The position numbers and the translations under genes were made by a program. Positions 1 through 7,871 of a stretch of 64,000 nt of DNA are shown here, one piece after another; position 1 is the first letter of the stretch, and each line of letters begins with the position of its first letter. The notes beneath the pieces were generated by a model. It saw nothing but the letters and a program-made list of their open reading frames with translations, made no database searches and was not told the origin of the DNA. The stretch covers positions 29,523 to 93,522 of the forward strand of contig NZ_LBJG01000012.1 in NCBI RefSeq assembly GCF_028128765.1, given 5' to 3'. This DNA comes from Bradyrhizobium sp. CCBAU 51627. Lineage in GTDB: Bacteria; Pseudomonadota; Alphaproteobacteria; Rhizobiales; Xanthobacteraceae.

Positions 1-537
1 TCGCAGCGCCGCAATGTCGAGCGGCGCTGGGGCGTGCTGTTCCAGCAGGGCGCGCTGTTCTCCTCGCTCACCGTGCGGCAGAACATCCAGTTTCCGATGC
101 GCGAATATCTGCGCGTCTCGCAGCGGCTGATGGACGAGATCACCATGGCCAAGCTGGCCATGGTCGGCCTCAAGCCTGAGGTCGCCGAGCGTTTCCCCTC
201 GGAACTCTCCGGCGGCATGATCAAGCGCGTCGCGCTCGCACGCGCGCTGTCGCTCGATCCCGACCTCGTCTTCCTGGACGAGCCGACCTCCGGCCTCGAT
301 CCGATCGGCGCCGGCGATTTCGACGAACTGGTCCGGACGCTGCAGCGCACTTTGGGACTGACCGTTTTCATGGTAACTCACGACCTCGACAGCCTTTACA
401 CAGCTTGCGACCGCATCGCCGTTTTAGGGAACGGTAAGATCATTGCGGCAGGGTCGATCGCCGACATGCAGGCCTCGCAGCATCCCTGGCTGAGGCAGTA
501 TTTCCACGGCAAGCGCGCCCGCGCGGTGATGAGTTGA
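1..537 (+). CDS. ABC transporter ATP-binding protein, MlaF-like (5' end outside window)
   Basis: Cytoplasmic ATPase of an Mla/MCE-type phospholipid transporter. The frame is open from base 1, so the N-terminus with the Walker A motif lies outside the window. Visible in order are the Q-loop (LFQQGALFSSLTV), the ABC signature LSGGMIKRVALARAL, Walker B with catalytic Glu (LVFLDEPTSGLDP) and the switch His (MVTHDL). GALFSSLTVRQN after the Q-loop is typical of MlaF/Ttg2A proteins. It ends 16 bases before an MCE-domain gene, the usual mlaF-mlaD order; the permease gene mlaE is expected upstream. The role in lipid asymmetry of the outer membrane is family knowledge. Family is secure; the exact substrate is not. 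Confidence 0.9.
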   Translation, partial: SQRRNVERRWGVLFQQGALFSSLTVRQNIQFPMREYLRVSQRLMDEITMAKLAMVGLKPEVAERFPSELSGGMIKRVALARALSLDPDLVFLDEPTSGLDPIGAGDFDELVRTLQRTLGLTVFMVTHDLDSLYTACDRIAVLGNGKIIAAGSIADMQASQHPWLRQYFHGKRARAVMS

Positions 538-553
538 GTAGCCGGAGCACCTG

Positions 554-1429
554 ATGGAAACGCGGGCGAGTTACGTACTGATCGGATCCTTCACGCTGGC
601 GGTGATCGCGGCCGCGATCGGCTTCGTGCTCTGGTTCCAGTCGCTGCACACCACCAAGCTGCGCAGCCCCCTGCGCGTCGTGTTCGAGGGCCCTGCGGCG
701 GGCCTGCGCAACGGCGGCAGCGTCAACTTCAACGGTATCCGGGTGGGCGAGGTGGTCTCGGTGAAGCTCGACAATCCGCGACGGGTTGTCGCACTCGCCA
801 TGGTCGAGAACAACACCCCGCTTCGCAAGGACACCCTGGTCGGTCTCGAATTCCAGGGGCTGACCGGCGTTGCCGCAATCTCGCTCAAGGGCGGCGACGA
901 GGCCGCGCCGCCGCCGCCGCTCGACGAGGACGGCATTCCGACGCTGATGGCCGATCCGAACAGGCTCCAGGACGTCACCGAAGCGATCCGCGGCACGCTG
1001 CAGAACATCAACAAGATCGTTGCCGACAATCAGGAGTCGGTGAAGAACTCGCTGAAGAATCTGGAGACCTTCACCAACTCGCTCGCCCGCAACTCCGAGA
1101 AGATCGACGGCGTGATGGCCAAGGTCGACGGCGTGATGCTCAAGGCTGACAACCTGATGCTCGGCCTCAATACGCTTGCCGGCGGCAAGGACGGCGGCGA
1201 GCTGTTCCTGACGGTGAAATCGATCCGTGAACTGGCCGAAGATTTCGACAAGCGCTCCGGTGCGCTGATGACCGACGGTCGTCGCACGCTCGGCGACATC
1301 AGCCGCGCCGTGAACAATTTCGATCGCAACCCGACCCGCGTGCTGTTCGGCGCCAGCAACTCGTCGCAGCCGGCGCCCGCGCCCGAGCCGCCGAGGCCGG
1401 CCCCGGCCGCGACCAGCCGAAGGCAATAG
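554..1429 (+). CDS. MCE-domain periplasmic lipid-binding protein, MlaD-like
   Basis: Membrane-anchored periplasmic lipid-binding partner of the preceding ATPase. Residues about 8-26 form one N-terminal transmembrane anchor (VLIGSFTLAVIAAAIGFVLWF region). An MCE/MlaD domain follows at about 40-120 (FEGPAAGLRNGGSVNFNGIRVGEV). The region after residue 150 is helical and Asn/Lys-rich, then a Pro/Ala-rich tail. At 291 residues it is longer than E. coli MlaD (about 180), as is common in alphaproteobacteria where MCE proteins carry a C-terminal helical extension. The ATG at 554 follows the ATPase stop by 16 bases, so the two are almost certainly co-transcribed. An auxiliary MlaC-type or lipoprotein gene is not present downstream. 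Confidence 0.88.
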   Translation: METRASYVLIGSFTLAVIAAAIGFVLWFQSLHTTKLRSPLRVVFEGPAAGLRNGGSVNFNGIRVGEVVSVKLDNPRRVVALAMVENNTPLRKDTLVGLEFQGLTGVAAISLKGGDEAAPPPPLDEDGIPTLMADPNRLQDVTEAIRGTLQNINKIVADNQESVKNSLKNLETFTNSLARNSEKIDGVMAKVDGVMLKADNLMLGLNTLAGGKDGGELFLTVKSIRELAEDFDKRSGALMTDGRRTLGDISRAVNNFDRNPTRVLFGASNSSQPAPAPEPPRPAPAATSRRQ

Positions 1430-1443
1430 GCGTCCGTCTCCTC

Positions 1444-1560
1444 CGTCATTGCGAGCAAGCGAAGCTATCCAGGCTGCCTCCGTAGAGGCATTTCTGGGTT
1501 GCTTCATCGCGCCGCGACAAAATTGCTACGCAATCTTGTCGCGGGCTCCTCGCAATGACG
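1444..1560. repeat. REP-like dispersed palindromic element
   Basis: The element is bounded by CGTCATTGCGAG (1444-1455) and its exact reverse complement CTCGCAATGACG (1549-1560). An inner imperfect hairpin surrounds GCGACAAAATTGC / GCAATCTTGTCGC. It shares its ends with the longer palindrome at 45648-45727, so this type is present at least twice in the window. I remember CGTCATTGCGAG-ended elements as multicopy intergenic repeats in Bradyrhizobium. It sits just downstream of the MCE gene and could also act as a transcript end. Confidence 0.75.
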
Positions 1561-1701
1561 ACGCAGCTCTGACGATACGAAAGTATGGGGGTCTGGCCGA
1601 GCCAAGGTAGGGGGAGGGGCGGCGGGCGTTGTCCGCTATATCGCGCTCAAGGCGCGCTTCACGAAGAGCGCGCCGACTTCACTCACAGGGGAGGAGAGAG
1701 C

Positions 1702-1878
1702 GTGATACGTTTGCTGCTGCTGTTGCCGTTCATCGGCCTGATGATCGTGCCGTTCTACAATATCCGCGAGCCGCATCTGTTCGGCTTTCCGTTCTTCTAC
1801 TGGTATCAGCTCGCCTGGGTGCCGCTGACCTCGCTGCTCACCTACATCGTCTACAGGAGCGTGCGCCGTGCTGACTAA
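1702..1878 (+). CDS. DUF3311 small membrane protein next to SSS symporter
   Basis: A 58-residue inner-membrane protein with two hydrophobic helices (MIRLLLLLPFIGLMIVPFY and a second near residues 28-50) and a short basic tail. I chose the GTG at 1702 because a strong ribosome site, GAGGAGAGAG, ends one base before it; the same frame is open further upstream but has no such site. Its 3' end overlaps the start of the symporter gene by 11 bases, implying translational coupling. DUF3311 proteins are typically found directly before MctP-type symporters and are thought to be small accessory subunits; that role is inferred. Confidence 0.82.
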   Translation: MIRLLLLLPFIGLMIVPFYNIREPHLFGFPFFYWYQLAWVPLTSLLTYIVYRSVRRAD

Positions 1879-3358
1879 TGTCGATAGCGCGGCGTTTGCC
1901 GTATTCCTCGCTCTGTTCATCCTGGTCACCGGCATGGGCTTCGTCGCTGCGCGCTGGCGCAAGCCGGAGACGCTCGCCCATCTCGACGAGTGGGGCCTCG
2001 GTGGCCGCAAGTTCGGGACCTGGATCACCTGGTTCCTGGTCGGCGGCGACTTCTATACCGCCTACACCGTGATCGCCGTGCCCGCGCTGGTCTATGCGGT
2101 CGGCGCCTACGGCTTCTTCGCGCTGCCCTACACCATCATCGTCTATCCCTTCGTCTTCGCGGTGATGCCGGTGTTGTGGAAGGTCGCCAAGGAGCGCGGC
2201 TACGTCACCGCAGGCGACGTCGTGCGCGGCGCCTATGGTTCGCGCGGGCTCGAGCTGGCCGTTGCTGCGACCGGCGTGCTGGCGACCATGCCCTACATCG
2301 CGCTCCAGCTCATCGGCATGGAAGTGGCGATCAAGGCGCTCGGGCTGAGCGGCGAGGTGCCGCTCGTTCTCGCCTTCCTGGTGCTGGCGCTCTACACCTA
2401 CTCGTCGGGCCTGCGCGCGCCGGCGCTGATCGCCTTCGTCAAGGATGTCATGATCTACATCGTGGTGATCGCCGCAGTCGCCATCGTGCCGTCCAAGCTC
2501 GGCGGTTATGGCGCGATCTTCACGGCGGCGGATGCAGCGTTTTCGGCGAAAGGTTCGGGCGGAATCCTGCTGTCGCCGGCGCAGATCGTGCCCTACGCCT
2601 CGCTGGCGCTGGGCTCGGCGCTGGCGGCCTTCATGTATCCGCATACGCTGACCGGCATTTTCGCCTCATCAGGCGGCAACACCATCCGCAAGAATGCGAT
2701 GCTGCTGCCGGCCTACACGCTGCTGCTCGGCCTGCTTGCGCTGCTCGGCTACATGGGTCATGCCGCCGGGCTCAAGCTCGCGAGCAACAACGACGTCGTG
2801 CCGGAACTGTTCAAGACGCTGTTCCCAAGCTGGTTCGCAGGCTTTGCGTTCGCGGCGATCGCGATCGGCGCGCTGGTGCCGGCGGCTGTCATGAGCATCG
2901 GCGCGGCCAATCTGTTCACCCGCAACTTCTGGAAGGTGTGGGTCGATCCGAAGGTGACGCCGGCGGGTGAAGCGAAGGTCGCCAAGATCACCTCCATGCT
3001 TGTGAAGGTCGGCGCGCTGCTCGCCATCCTCCTGATGCCGACGCAGTTCGCACTCGACCTGCAGCTGCTTGGGGGCCTCTGGATCCTGCAGACGCTGCCG
3101 GCGCTGGTGTTCGGGCTCTATCTGAACTGGTTTTCCAGCACGGCGCTGTTGATCGGCTGGGCCGTCGGCTTGGCAGGTGGATCGTGGCTCGCCTGGTCGG
3201 ACGGACTGAAGCCGCTGCACGGCATCGACTTCGGCGCCGGCAAGGTCGCGATCTACACCGGACTGCTGGCGCTCGTCCTCAACATCGTGGTCGCAGTTGC
3301 GGTCAACCTTCTGCTCAAGGCGCTGCCGCAGGCCCGACTGTCGCGCGAGGCGGCCTGA
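1868..3358 (+). CDS. SSS-family sodium:solute symporter, monocarboxylate permease MctP-like
   Basis: A 496-residue inner-membrane symporter with about 13 predicted transmembrane helices. The N-terminal LGGRKFGTWITWFLVGGDFYTAYT region and internal YVTAGDVVRGAYGSRGL are typical of the SSS family, close to the rhizobial MctP group that imports lactate, pyruvate and alanine. The GTG start at 1868 overlaps the DUF3311 gene, a conserved arrangement. The adjacent kinase and regulator match the MctS/MctR or CrbS/CrbR type of system that controls monocarboxylate or acetate use. Family is secure; the substrate is inferred from family and context. A 14-base-arm hairpin follows the stop. Confidence 0.85.
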   Translation: MLTNVDSAAFAVFLALFILVTGMGFVAARWRKPETLAHLDEWGLGGRKFGTWITWFLVGGDFYTAYTVIAVPALVYAVGAYGFFALPYTIIVYPFVFAVMPVLWKVAKERGYVTAGDVVRGAYGSRGLELAVAATGVLATMPYIALQLIGMEVAIKALGLSGEVPLVLAFLVLALYTYSSGLRAPALIAFVKDVMIYIVVIAAVAIVPSKLGGYGAIFTAADAAFSAKGSGGILLSPAQIVPYASLALGSALAAFMYPHTLTGIFASSGGNTIRKNAMLLPAYTLLLGLLALLGYMGHAAGLKLASNNDVVPELFKTLFPSWFAGFAFAAIAIGALVPAAVMSIGAANLFTRNFWKVWVDPKVTPAGEAKVAKITSMLVKVGALLAILLMPTQFALDLQLLGGLWILQTLPALVFGLYLNWFSSTALLIGWAVGLAGGSWLAWSDGLKPLHGIDFGAGKVAIYTGLLALVLNIVVAVAVNLLLKALPQARLSREAA

Positions 3359-3369
3359 CCTCAAGTGTT

Positions 3370-3399
3370 GATCGGCGGCCGGACATCCGGCCGCCGATC
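3370..3399 (+). terminator. Hairpin after the symporter gene
   Basis: Perfect inverted repeat with 14-base arms GATCGGCGGCCGGA (3370-3383) and TCCGGCCGCCGATC (3386-3399) starting 11 bases after the symporter stop. There is no T-run, so termination strength is uncertain, but position and symmetry fit a transcript end. Confidence 0.6.
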
Positions 3400-3431
3400 C
3401 CAAACCTGCCTTCCGCACGATTGAAACGCTT

Positions 3432-3537
3432 CCAGAGCTTTCCGTTCCGATCGAATTGGAACGGAAAGCTCTGGATTCTTGTTTTGACGCGTTTTCTTTG
3501 CTCGAACCGGTGTCCACTTCGCCGGAAAAGGCTCTAG
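3432..3537. repeat. Intergenic palindrome of a dispersed rhizobial type
   Basis: A 17-base perfect inverted repeat (CCAGAGCTTTCCGTTCC at 3432-3448, reverse complement at 3458-3474, 9-base loop) is followed by a tail ending in GGCTCTAG near 3537. I recall very similar palindrome-plus-tail units between genes in many Bradyrhizobium genomes; this copy number claim is from memory. A fragment of the tail type (CGGATCATGCTCTAA) also precedes the FAD oxidoreductase gene at about 47540. It lies directly upstream of the sensor kinase gene and could be part of its leader. Confidence 0.55.
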
Positions 3538-3562
3538 TATCCGCCGCGTTCCGGCCCCGTTC

Positions 3563-6500
3563 GTGGTAGCCGGATCGGTGTCGAGTGAGGATGTCGTGCA
3601 GGCGTGGTTCGTTCTCGCGGTCGCGGCCGGTTATGTGACCACGCTGTTCCTGGTTGCCTGGTGGGGCGATCGACGGAGCGTGGACGGACCGCTGGTGTCG
3701 CCACGATCCTGGGCGGCCGCAGTGAGCTACTGCCTGACGCTTGCGGTCTACAACACCTCGTGGAGCTTCTACGGATCGGTCGGCCGCGCGGCCACCAGCG
3801 GGCTGGACTTCGCGACGATCTACATCGGCCCGACGCTGGTACTGCTGTTCGGCCAGCCGCTGCTGTCCAAGGTGATCGCGATCGCGAAGGCGCAGAACGT
3901 CACCTCGATTGCCGACTTCATCGCCGCACGCTACGGCAAGAGCCAGGTGCTTGCGGCTTTCGTGACGCTCGCCTCGCTGCTTGGCGTGCTCCCCTATATC
4001 GCGCTTCAGCTCAAGGCCGTCGGCAAGAGCTTCGACTATCTGATCCTCCAGCCGGAGCGCGCGGGCGGCGAGGCGCTGCAGTTCTGGCAGGACTCGGCCT
4101 TCGGCGTCGCCGCGTCGATGGCGCTGTTCGCGATCGTCTTCGGCGTGCGCCATGTCCATGCCAGCGAGCATCATCGCGGTTTGATGCTCGCGATCGCCTT
4201 CGAGAGCATCGTCAAGCTGGTCGCATTCCTCGTCGTCGCGCTGTTCGTGCTGTTCGGCCTGTCGGGAGGACCGGCTGGGCTGCTGTCCCAGTTCTCCTCC
4301 GATCCGCAACTGGCTGGTATCCTGGCCTTCGATCCGACCCAGCCGGTCTGGCCCTCGACGATCGTCATCTCGGCGATTGCTTTTCTTTGCTTGCCGCAGG
4401 CGTTTCACGTCGCGGTCGTCGAGAACGAGAGCCCGAGTCACACGCGCACCGCGGCGTGGCTTTATCCTGCCTATCTTGCGTTGTTCAGCCTGCTGATCCT
4501 GCCGATCGCGGCCGCCGGACTGACGAGGTTCGGTGCGATGATGGACCCCGACACCTACGTCATCTCGCTGCCGATTGCGGCGGATGCGAGCACGATCAGC
4601 CTGATCGCCTTCCTGGGCGGGCTGTCGGCCGCGACCGGCATGGTGATCATGACCTCCGTCGCGCTGAGCACCATGCTCTGCAACGACGTCATCATGCCGC
4701 TGCTGCTGCGCTCGCGCTTCTTCGGCCTGCGTGCGCAAAGCCGGCCGGTGACCTCGGTGCTGATGACGGTGCGCAGGCTCTCGATCCTCGGCATCCTGCT
4801 GCTGGCCTATCTGATGCACCGCCTGGTCAACCAGGCCTATCCGCTCACCGTAATCGGCCTGTTGTCGTTCGTCGCGGTCGCGCAATTCGGCCCGGCGTTC
4901 GTCGGAGGGCTGTTCTGGCAGCGTGCCAACAAGATCGGCGCCTCGGTCGGGATCGCGGCCGGATTTTTCATCTGGGCCTATACGCTGCTGCTGCCCTCGG
5001 CGGCACCGCTCTGGCCCGCCTTCGAGGACATCGTTCGCCACGGCCCGGGGCAGCTCGCTGTCCTCAAGCCGAACGCGCTGTTCGGCCTCGAAGGGCTCGA
5101 TCCGATCTCGCATGCGACGCTGTGGAGCCTTGCCGCGAACCTCGTCTGTTTCGTCCTGTTCTCGTTGCTGGGGGGACAAACGACCGTCGAGCGCAACCAG
5201 GCGGCGGCATTCGCCGATGGTGTCGTCCGCGACACCGTGCCGAAACTGTCCTCGCGCGTGGTTGTGCGGCTCGACGATCTCCGCGCACTGGCGCGACGCT
5301 TTGTCGGTGCGGAGCGCGGCGAGGCAGCCTTCGACGGCTATCTCGCGGCGCGCATGTCGGGCACCGGGCCGCGCCTCGATCCGTCCGGCCTGGTCGACCT
5401 CGATTCGATCCGCTTCACCGAGAACCTCCTTGCCGGCGCGATTGGTGCGGCATCGGCGCGCGTGGTGATCGCGGCGTCACTTGAAGGGCACTCGCTGTCG
5501 CGACGGGCGGCGATGGCGATGCTGGACGAGGCTTCGGAAGCCTTGCGCTTCAATCGCAGTCTCCTGCAGAGCACGCTCGAGAGCGTGCCGCAGGGCATCT
5601 GCGCCTTCGACGCCGATTTCAACATCACGGCCTGGAACGGGCGATTCATCGCGCTGCTCGACCTGCCGCCGGATTTCGTGCGCGTCGGCCTTCCGCTCGC
5701 GGAGGTCATTGCCTTCAACGTCGAGCGCGGCGAATATGCCGCGTCCGAATTTGCCGCGCTCCTGGTCAATCGCGACGTCGCGACCCAGAGCTGGCCCTAT
5801 CTGTACGAGCGCAAGCGGCCGGACGGCACGGTGCTCGAGATCGTCTACGACCGCGCCGCTGAGGGCGGGTATGTCTCGACCTACACCGACGTGACCGAGC
5901 GTCATCGCGCCGCGGAAGCCTTGCGGCGCGCCAATGAGGACCTTGAGCTTCGCGTCCGCGAGCGGACCGAGGCGCTGGAGCAGGCGAAGGCGGAGGCCGA
6001 GCAGGCCAATCTCGGCAAGACCCGCTTCCTGGCGGCGGCGAGCCATGACCTTCTGCAGCCGCTGAACGCGGCACGTCTGTTCATGTCGGCGCTCGACGAG
6101 AGCCTGCATGCCTCTTCACATGCAGACGACGCCGAGAAGGAGAGAATGCTTGCCGGCAGCGCCATCACGGCGTTGCGCTCGACCGAGCATGTGCTCGACA
6201 GGCTGCTCGACATCTCCTCCTACGACGCCGGTGCCGTTCGGGCCCAGCCATTCGACTTCCCGATCGCGGAACTTCTCGTTCAGCTGAACGTGGAATTCTC
6301 GGCGATGGCGCGCGAACGCGGGCTGGTGCTCCGCGTCGTCGATTGCTCTCTCACGGTGCGCAGCGACCCGCATCTGTTGCGACGCATTCTTCAAAACCTG
6401 CTGTCGAATGCGCTGCGCTACACGCCGAAGGGACGCATCCTGCTCGGCTGCCGGCGGCGCGACGGCGATCTGCGCATCGAGGTCTGGGATACCGGCATCG

Positions 6501-7147
6501 GCATCGCCGCCGCGGATCAGGAGCGAATCTTCGAGGAGTTCCAGCGCCTGGCGCCCGGGTCGGAGAAGGGGCTGGGCCTGGGGCTTGCGATCGTCGATCG
6601 CGTCTCGCGGCTGCTGGGTCATCCCGTCGATGTCCGTTCGCGGCCTGGACGCGGCTCATGCTTTGCCGTCACGGTGCCGCGCGCGCACGGACCGGGAACG
6701 CCGCTCCAGCGCAAGGCGGCGGCCACGGCGCCAGCGATGACGGAGCGAGCGCTGACGATCCTGTGTCTGGACAATGATGCGTCGATCCTGGACGGCCTGG
6801 CGGCGCTGCTCGGCGGCTGGGGTCATCGTGTGCTGGTTGCAACCGATGGCGCCGGCGCGATGGCTTCGGCAGCGGCAAGCCCGCCCGACGTCGTGCTGGT
6901 CGATTATCATCTCGATGGACAGCGCACGGGCTTGGACTTTCTCGACGATCTCGTGCAGAAGTCGGGACGCGGCGTCTGCGCGCTGGTCGTCACCGGCGAT
7001 CGCAGCGAGGCGGTCCGGACAGCCGCGCGTGCGCGCGGCTGCGAGGTCCTGTCCAAGCCGGTCAAGCCGGCGGCGCTGCGGCGCTTCCTCGGCGGCGAAG
7101 CCTTGAGCCGGCAGTTCGGGACCAAACAGGGAGCTTCCCCGGCGTGA
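3563..7147 (+). CDS. Hybrid histidine kinase with N-terminal SSS-type membrane domain (MctS/CrbS-like)
   Basis: A 1194-residue membrane sensor kinase. Residues about 1-550 form a symporter-like domain with some 13 helices. A PAS domain (VPQGICAFDADFNITAWN) lies near 670-780. Then come a coiled linker, a HisKA domain with the H-box AAASHDLLQPLNAA (phosphorylated His828), a HATPase domain (N-box QNLLSNALRYTP, G-boxes DTGIGI and GLGLGLAI), and a C-terminal receiver domain with phospho-acceptor Asp1114 (VVLVDYHLD). This order matches the NahK/CrbS/MctS class, in which the SSS part senses or transports the nutrient. It follows a real symporter of the same fold and overlaps its response regulator by four bases. 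The GTG start at 3563 is uncertain; further in-frame GTGs lie at 3578 and 3596. Confidence 0.9.
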   Translation: MVAGSVSSEDVVQAWFVLAVAAGYVTTLFLVAWWGDRRSVDGPLVSPRSWAAAVSYCLTLAVYNTSWSFYGSVGRAATSGLDFATIYIGPTLVLLFGQPLLSKVIAIAKAQNVTSIADFIAARYGKSQVLAAFVTLASLLGVLPYIALQLKAVGKSFDYLILQPERAGGEALQFWQDSAFGVAASMALFAIVFGVRHVHASEHHRGLMLAIAFESIVKLVAFLVVALFVLFGLSGGPAGLLSQFSSDPQLAGILAFDPTQPVWPSTIVISAIAFLCLPQAFHVAVVENESPSHTRTAAWLYPAYLALFSLLILPIAAAGLTRFGAMMDPDTYVISLPIAADASTISLIAFLGGLSAATGMVIMTSVALSTMLCNDVIMPLLLRSRFFGLRAQSRPVTSVLMTVRRLSILGILLLAYLMHRLVNQAYPLTVIGLLSFVAVAQFGPAFVGGLFWQRANKIGASVGIAAGFFIWAYTLLLPSAAPLWPAFEDIVRHGPGQLAVLKPNALFGLEGLDPISHATLWSLAANLVCFVLFSLLGGQTTVERNQAAAFADGVVRDTVPKLSSRVVVRLDDLRALARRFVGAERGEAAFDGYLAARMSGTGPRLDPSGLVDLDSIRFTENLLAGAIGAASARVVIAASLEGHSLSRRAAMAMLDEASEALRFNRSLLQSTLESVPQGICAFDADFNITAWNGRFIALLDLPPDFVRVGLPLAEVIAFNVERGEYAASEFAALLVNRDVATQSWPYLYERKRPDGTVLEIVYDRAAEGGYVSTYTDVTERHRAAEALRRANEDLELRVRERTEALEQAKAEAEQANLGKTRFLAAASHDLLQPLNAARLFMSALDESLHASSHADDAEKERMLAGSAITALRSTEHVLDRLLDISSYDAGAVRAQPFDFPIAELLVQLNVEFSAMARERGLVLRVVDCSLTVRSDPHLLRRILQNLLSNALRYTPKGRILLGCRRRDGDLRIEVWDTGIGIAAADQERIFEEFQRLAPGSEKGLGLGLAIVDRVSRLLGHPVDVRSRPGRGSCFAVTVPRAHGPGTPLQRKAAATAPAMTERALTILCLDNDASILDGLAALLGGWGHRVLVATDGAGAMASAAASPPDVVLVDYHLDGQRTGLDFLDDLVQKSGRGVCALVVTGDRSEAVRTAARARGCEVLSKPVKPAALRRFLGGEALSRQFGTKQGASPA

Positions 7148-7797
7148 CGATGCGCATCCTTATCGGCGATGATCATCCGCTGGTGCAGGCCGCGCTCCGC
7201 AGTGCGCTATCGACCGTGCTGCCCGATCTCGACATCATCGCCTGCCAGTCGCTCGACGAAGCGGTGAGCGTTCTCTCGGCACGGTCGGACGAGATCGACC
7301 TGATCCTGTGGGATCTGACCATGCCGGGTATCCAGGGATTTGCCGCACTGTTCATTCTGTCGGCGCAATTCCCGACCGTGCCGGTTGCGATCATCTCGGC
7401 GCGACAGGATGCCGCCACGATCCGCCGCGCCATCGCCTATGGCGCCTCCGGCTACATCCCGAAATCGCTTGGCCTGCCCGAGATGGCGGATGCGATCACG
7501 AAGATCCTCGCCGGCGAAATCTGGATGCCGCCCAATGTCGGCGGCCGCGGCTCGATCCAGAGTGCCGATGTCGAGCTCGCCGCCCGCATGGCCTCGCTGT
7601 CGGCGCAGCAGCTGCGCATTCTCGCGATGATCGTCGAGGGCAAGCTCAACAAGCAGATCGCCGGCGAACTCGACATCGCCGAGCAGACCGTGAAAGGACA
7701 CGTCTCGACAATCCTGCGCAAGCTCGGTGTCGGGTCGCGGACCCAGGCTGCCGTCCTCGCCGAGCGGCTCTCGTTCGGACAGCCAAGCGGAACCTGA
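7144..7797 (+). CDS. LuxR/NarL-type response regulator (MctR/CrbR-like)
   Basis: A 217-residue DNA-binding response regulator. The receiver domain at 1-120 has acidic residues D9/D10, phospho-acceptor D57 (LILWDLTMPG) and the Lys near 107 (YIPKSLG). The C-terminal LuxR-type helix-turn-helix lies near 150-210 (LNKQIAGELDIAEQTVKGHVSTIL, split here only by reading). The GTG at 7144 overlaps the kinase stop in a GTGA arrangement; an ATG at 7150 is an alternative. Such regulators paired with SSS-type kinases activate monocarboxylate or acetate transport and activation genes. The neighbouring symporter at 1868 is the obvious candidate target. Confidence 0.9.
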   Translation: MTMRILIGDDHPLVQAALRSALSTVLPDLDIIACQSLDEAVSVLSARSDEIDLILWDLTMPGIQGFAALFILSAQFPTVPVAIISARQDAATIRRAIAYGASGYIPKSLGLPEMADAITKILAGEIWMPPNVGGRGSIQSADVELAARMASLSAQQLRILAMIVEGKLNKQIAGELDIAEQTVKGHVSTILRKLGVGSRTQAAVLAERLSFGQPSGT

Positions 7798-7816
7798 TTT
7801 CGCACGGTCAAAAACA

Positions 7817-7844
7817 AAAACGGAGACCGTGAGGCCTCCGTTTT
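7817..7844. terminator. Bidirectional terminator between convergent genes
   Basis: Stem AAAACGGAG (7817-7825) with CTCCGTTTT (7836-7844) and a 10-base loop. The A-run on one side and T-run on the other make it a plausible Rho-independent terminator for both the response regulator (+) and the large coiled-coil gene (-). Confidence 0.75.
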
Positions 7845-7871
7845 CATCTCATTGTTTGCGAGCTTTGCCGT

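Noticed and set aside
2669..5179. 836-codon minus-strand frame across the symporter and kinase genes
   Set aside because: Arg/Asp/Gln-rich shadow with no ribosome site; the plus-strand proteins have clear domains.
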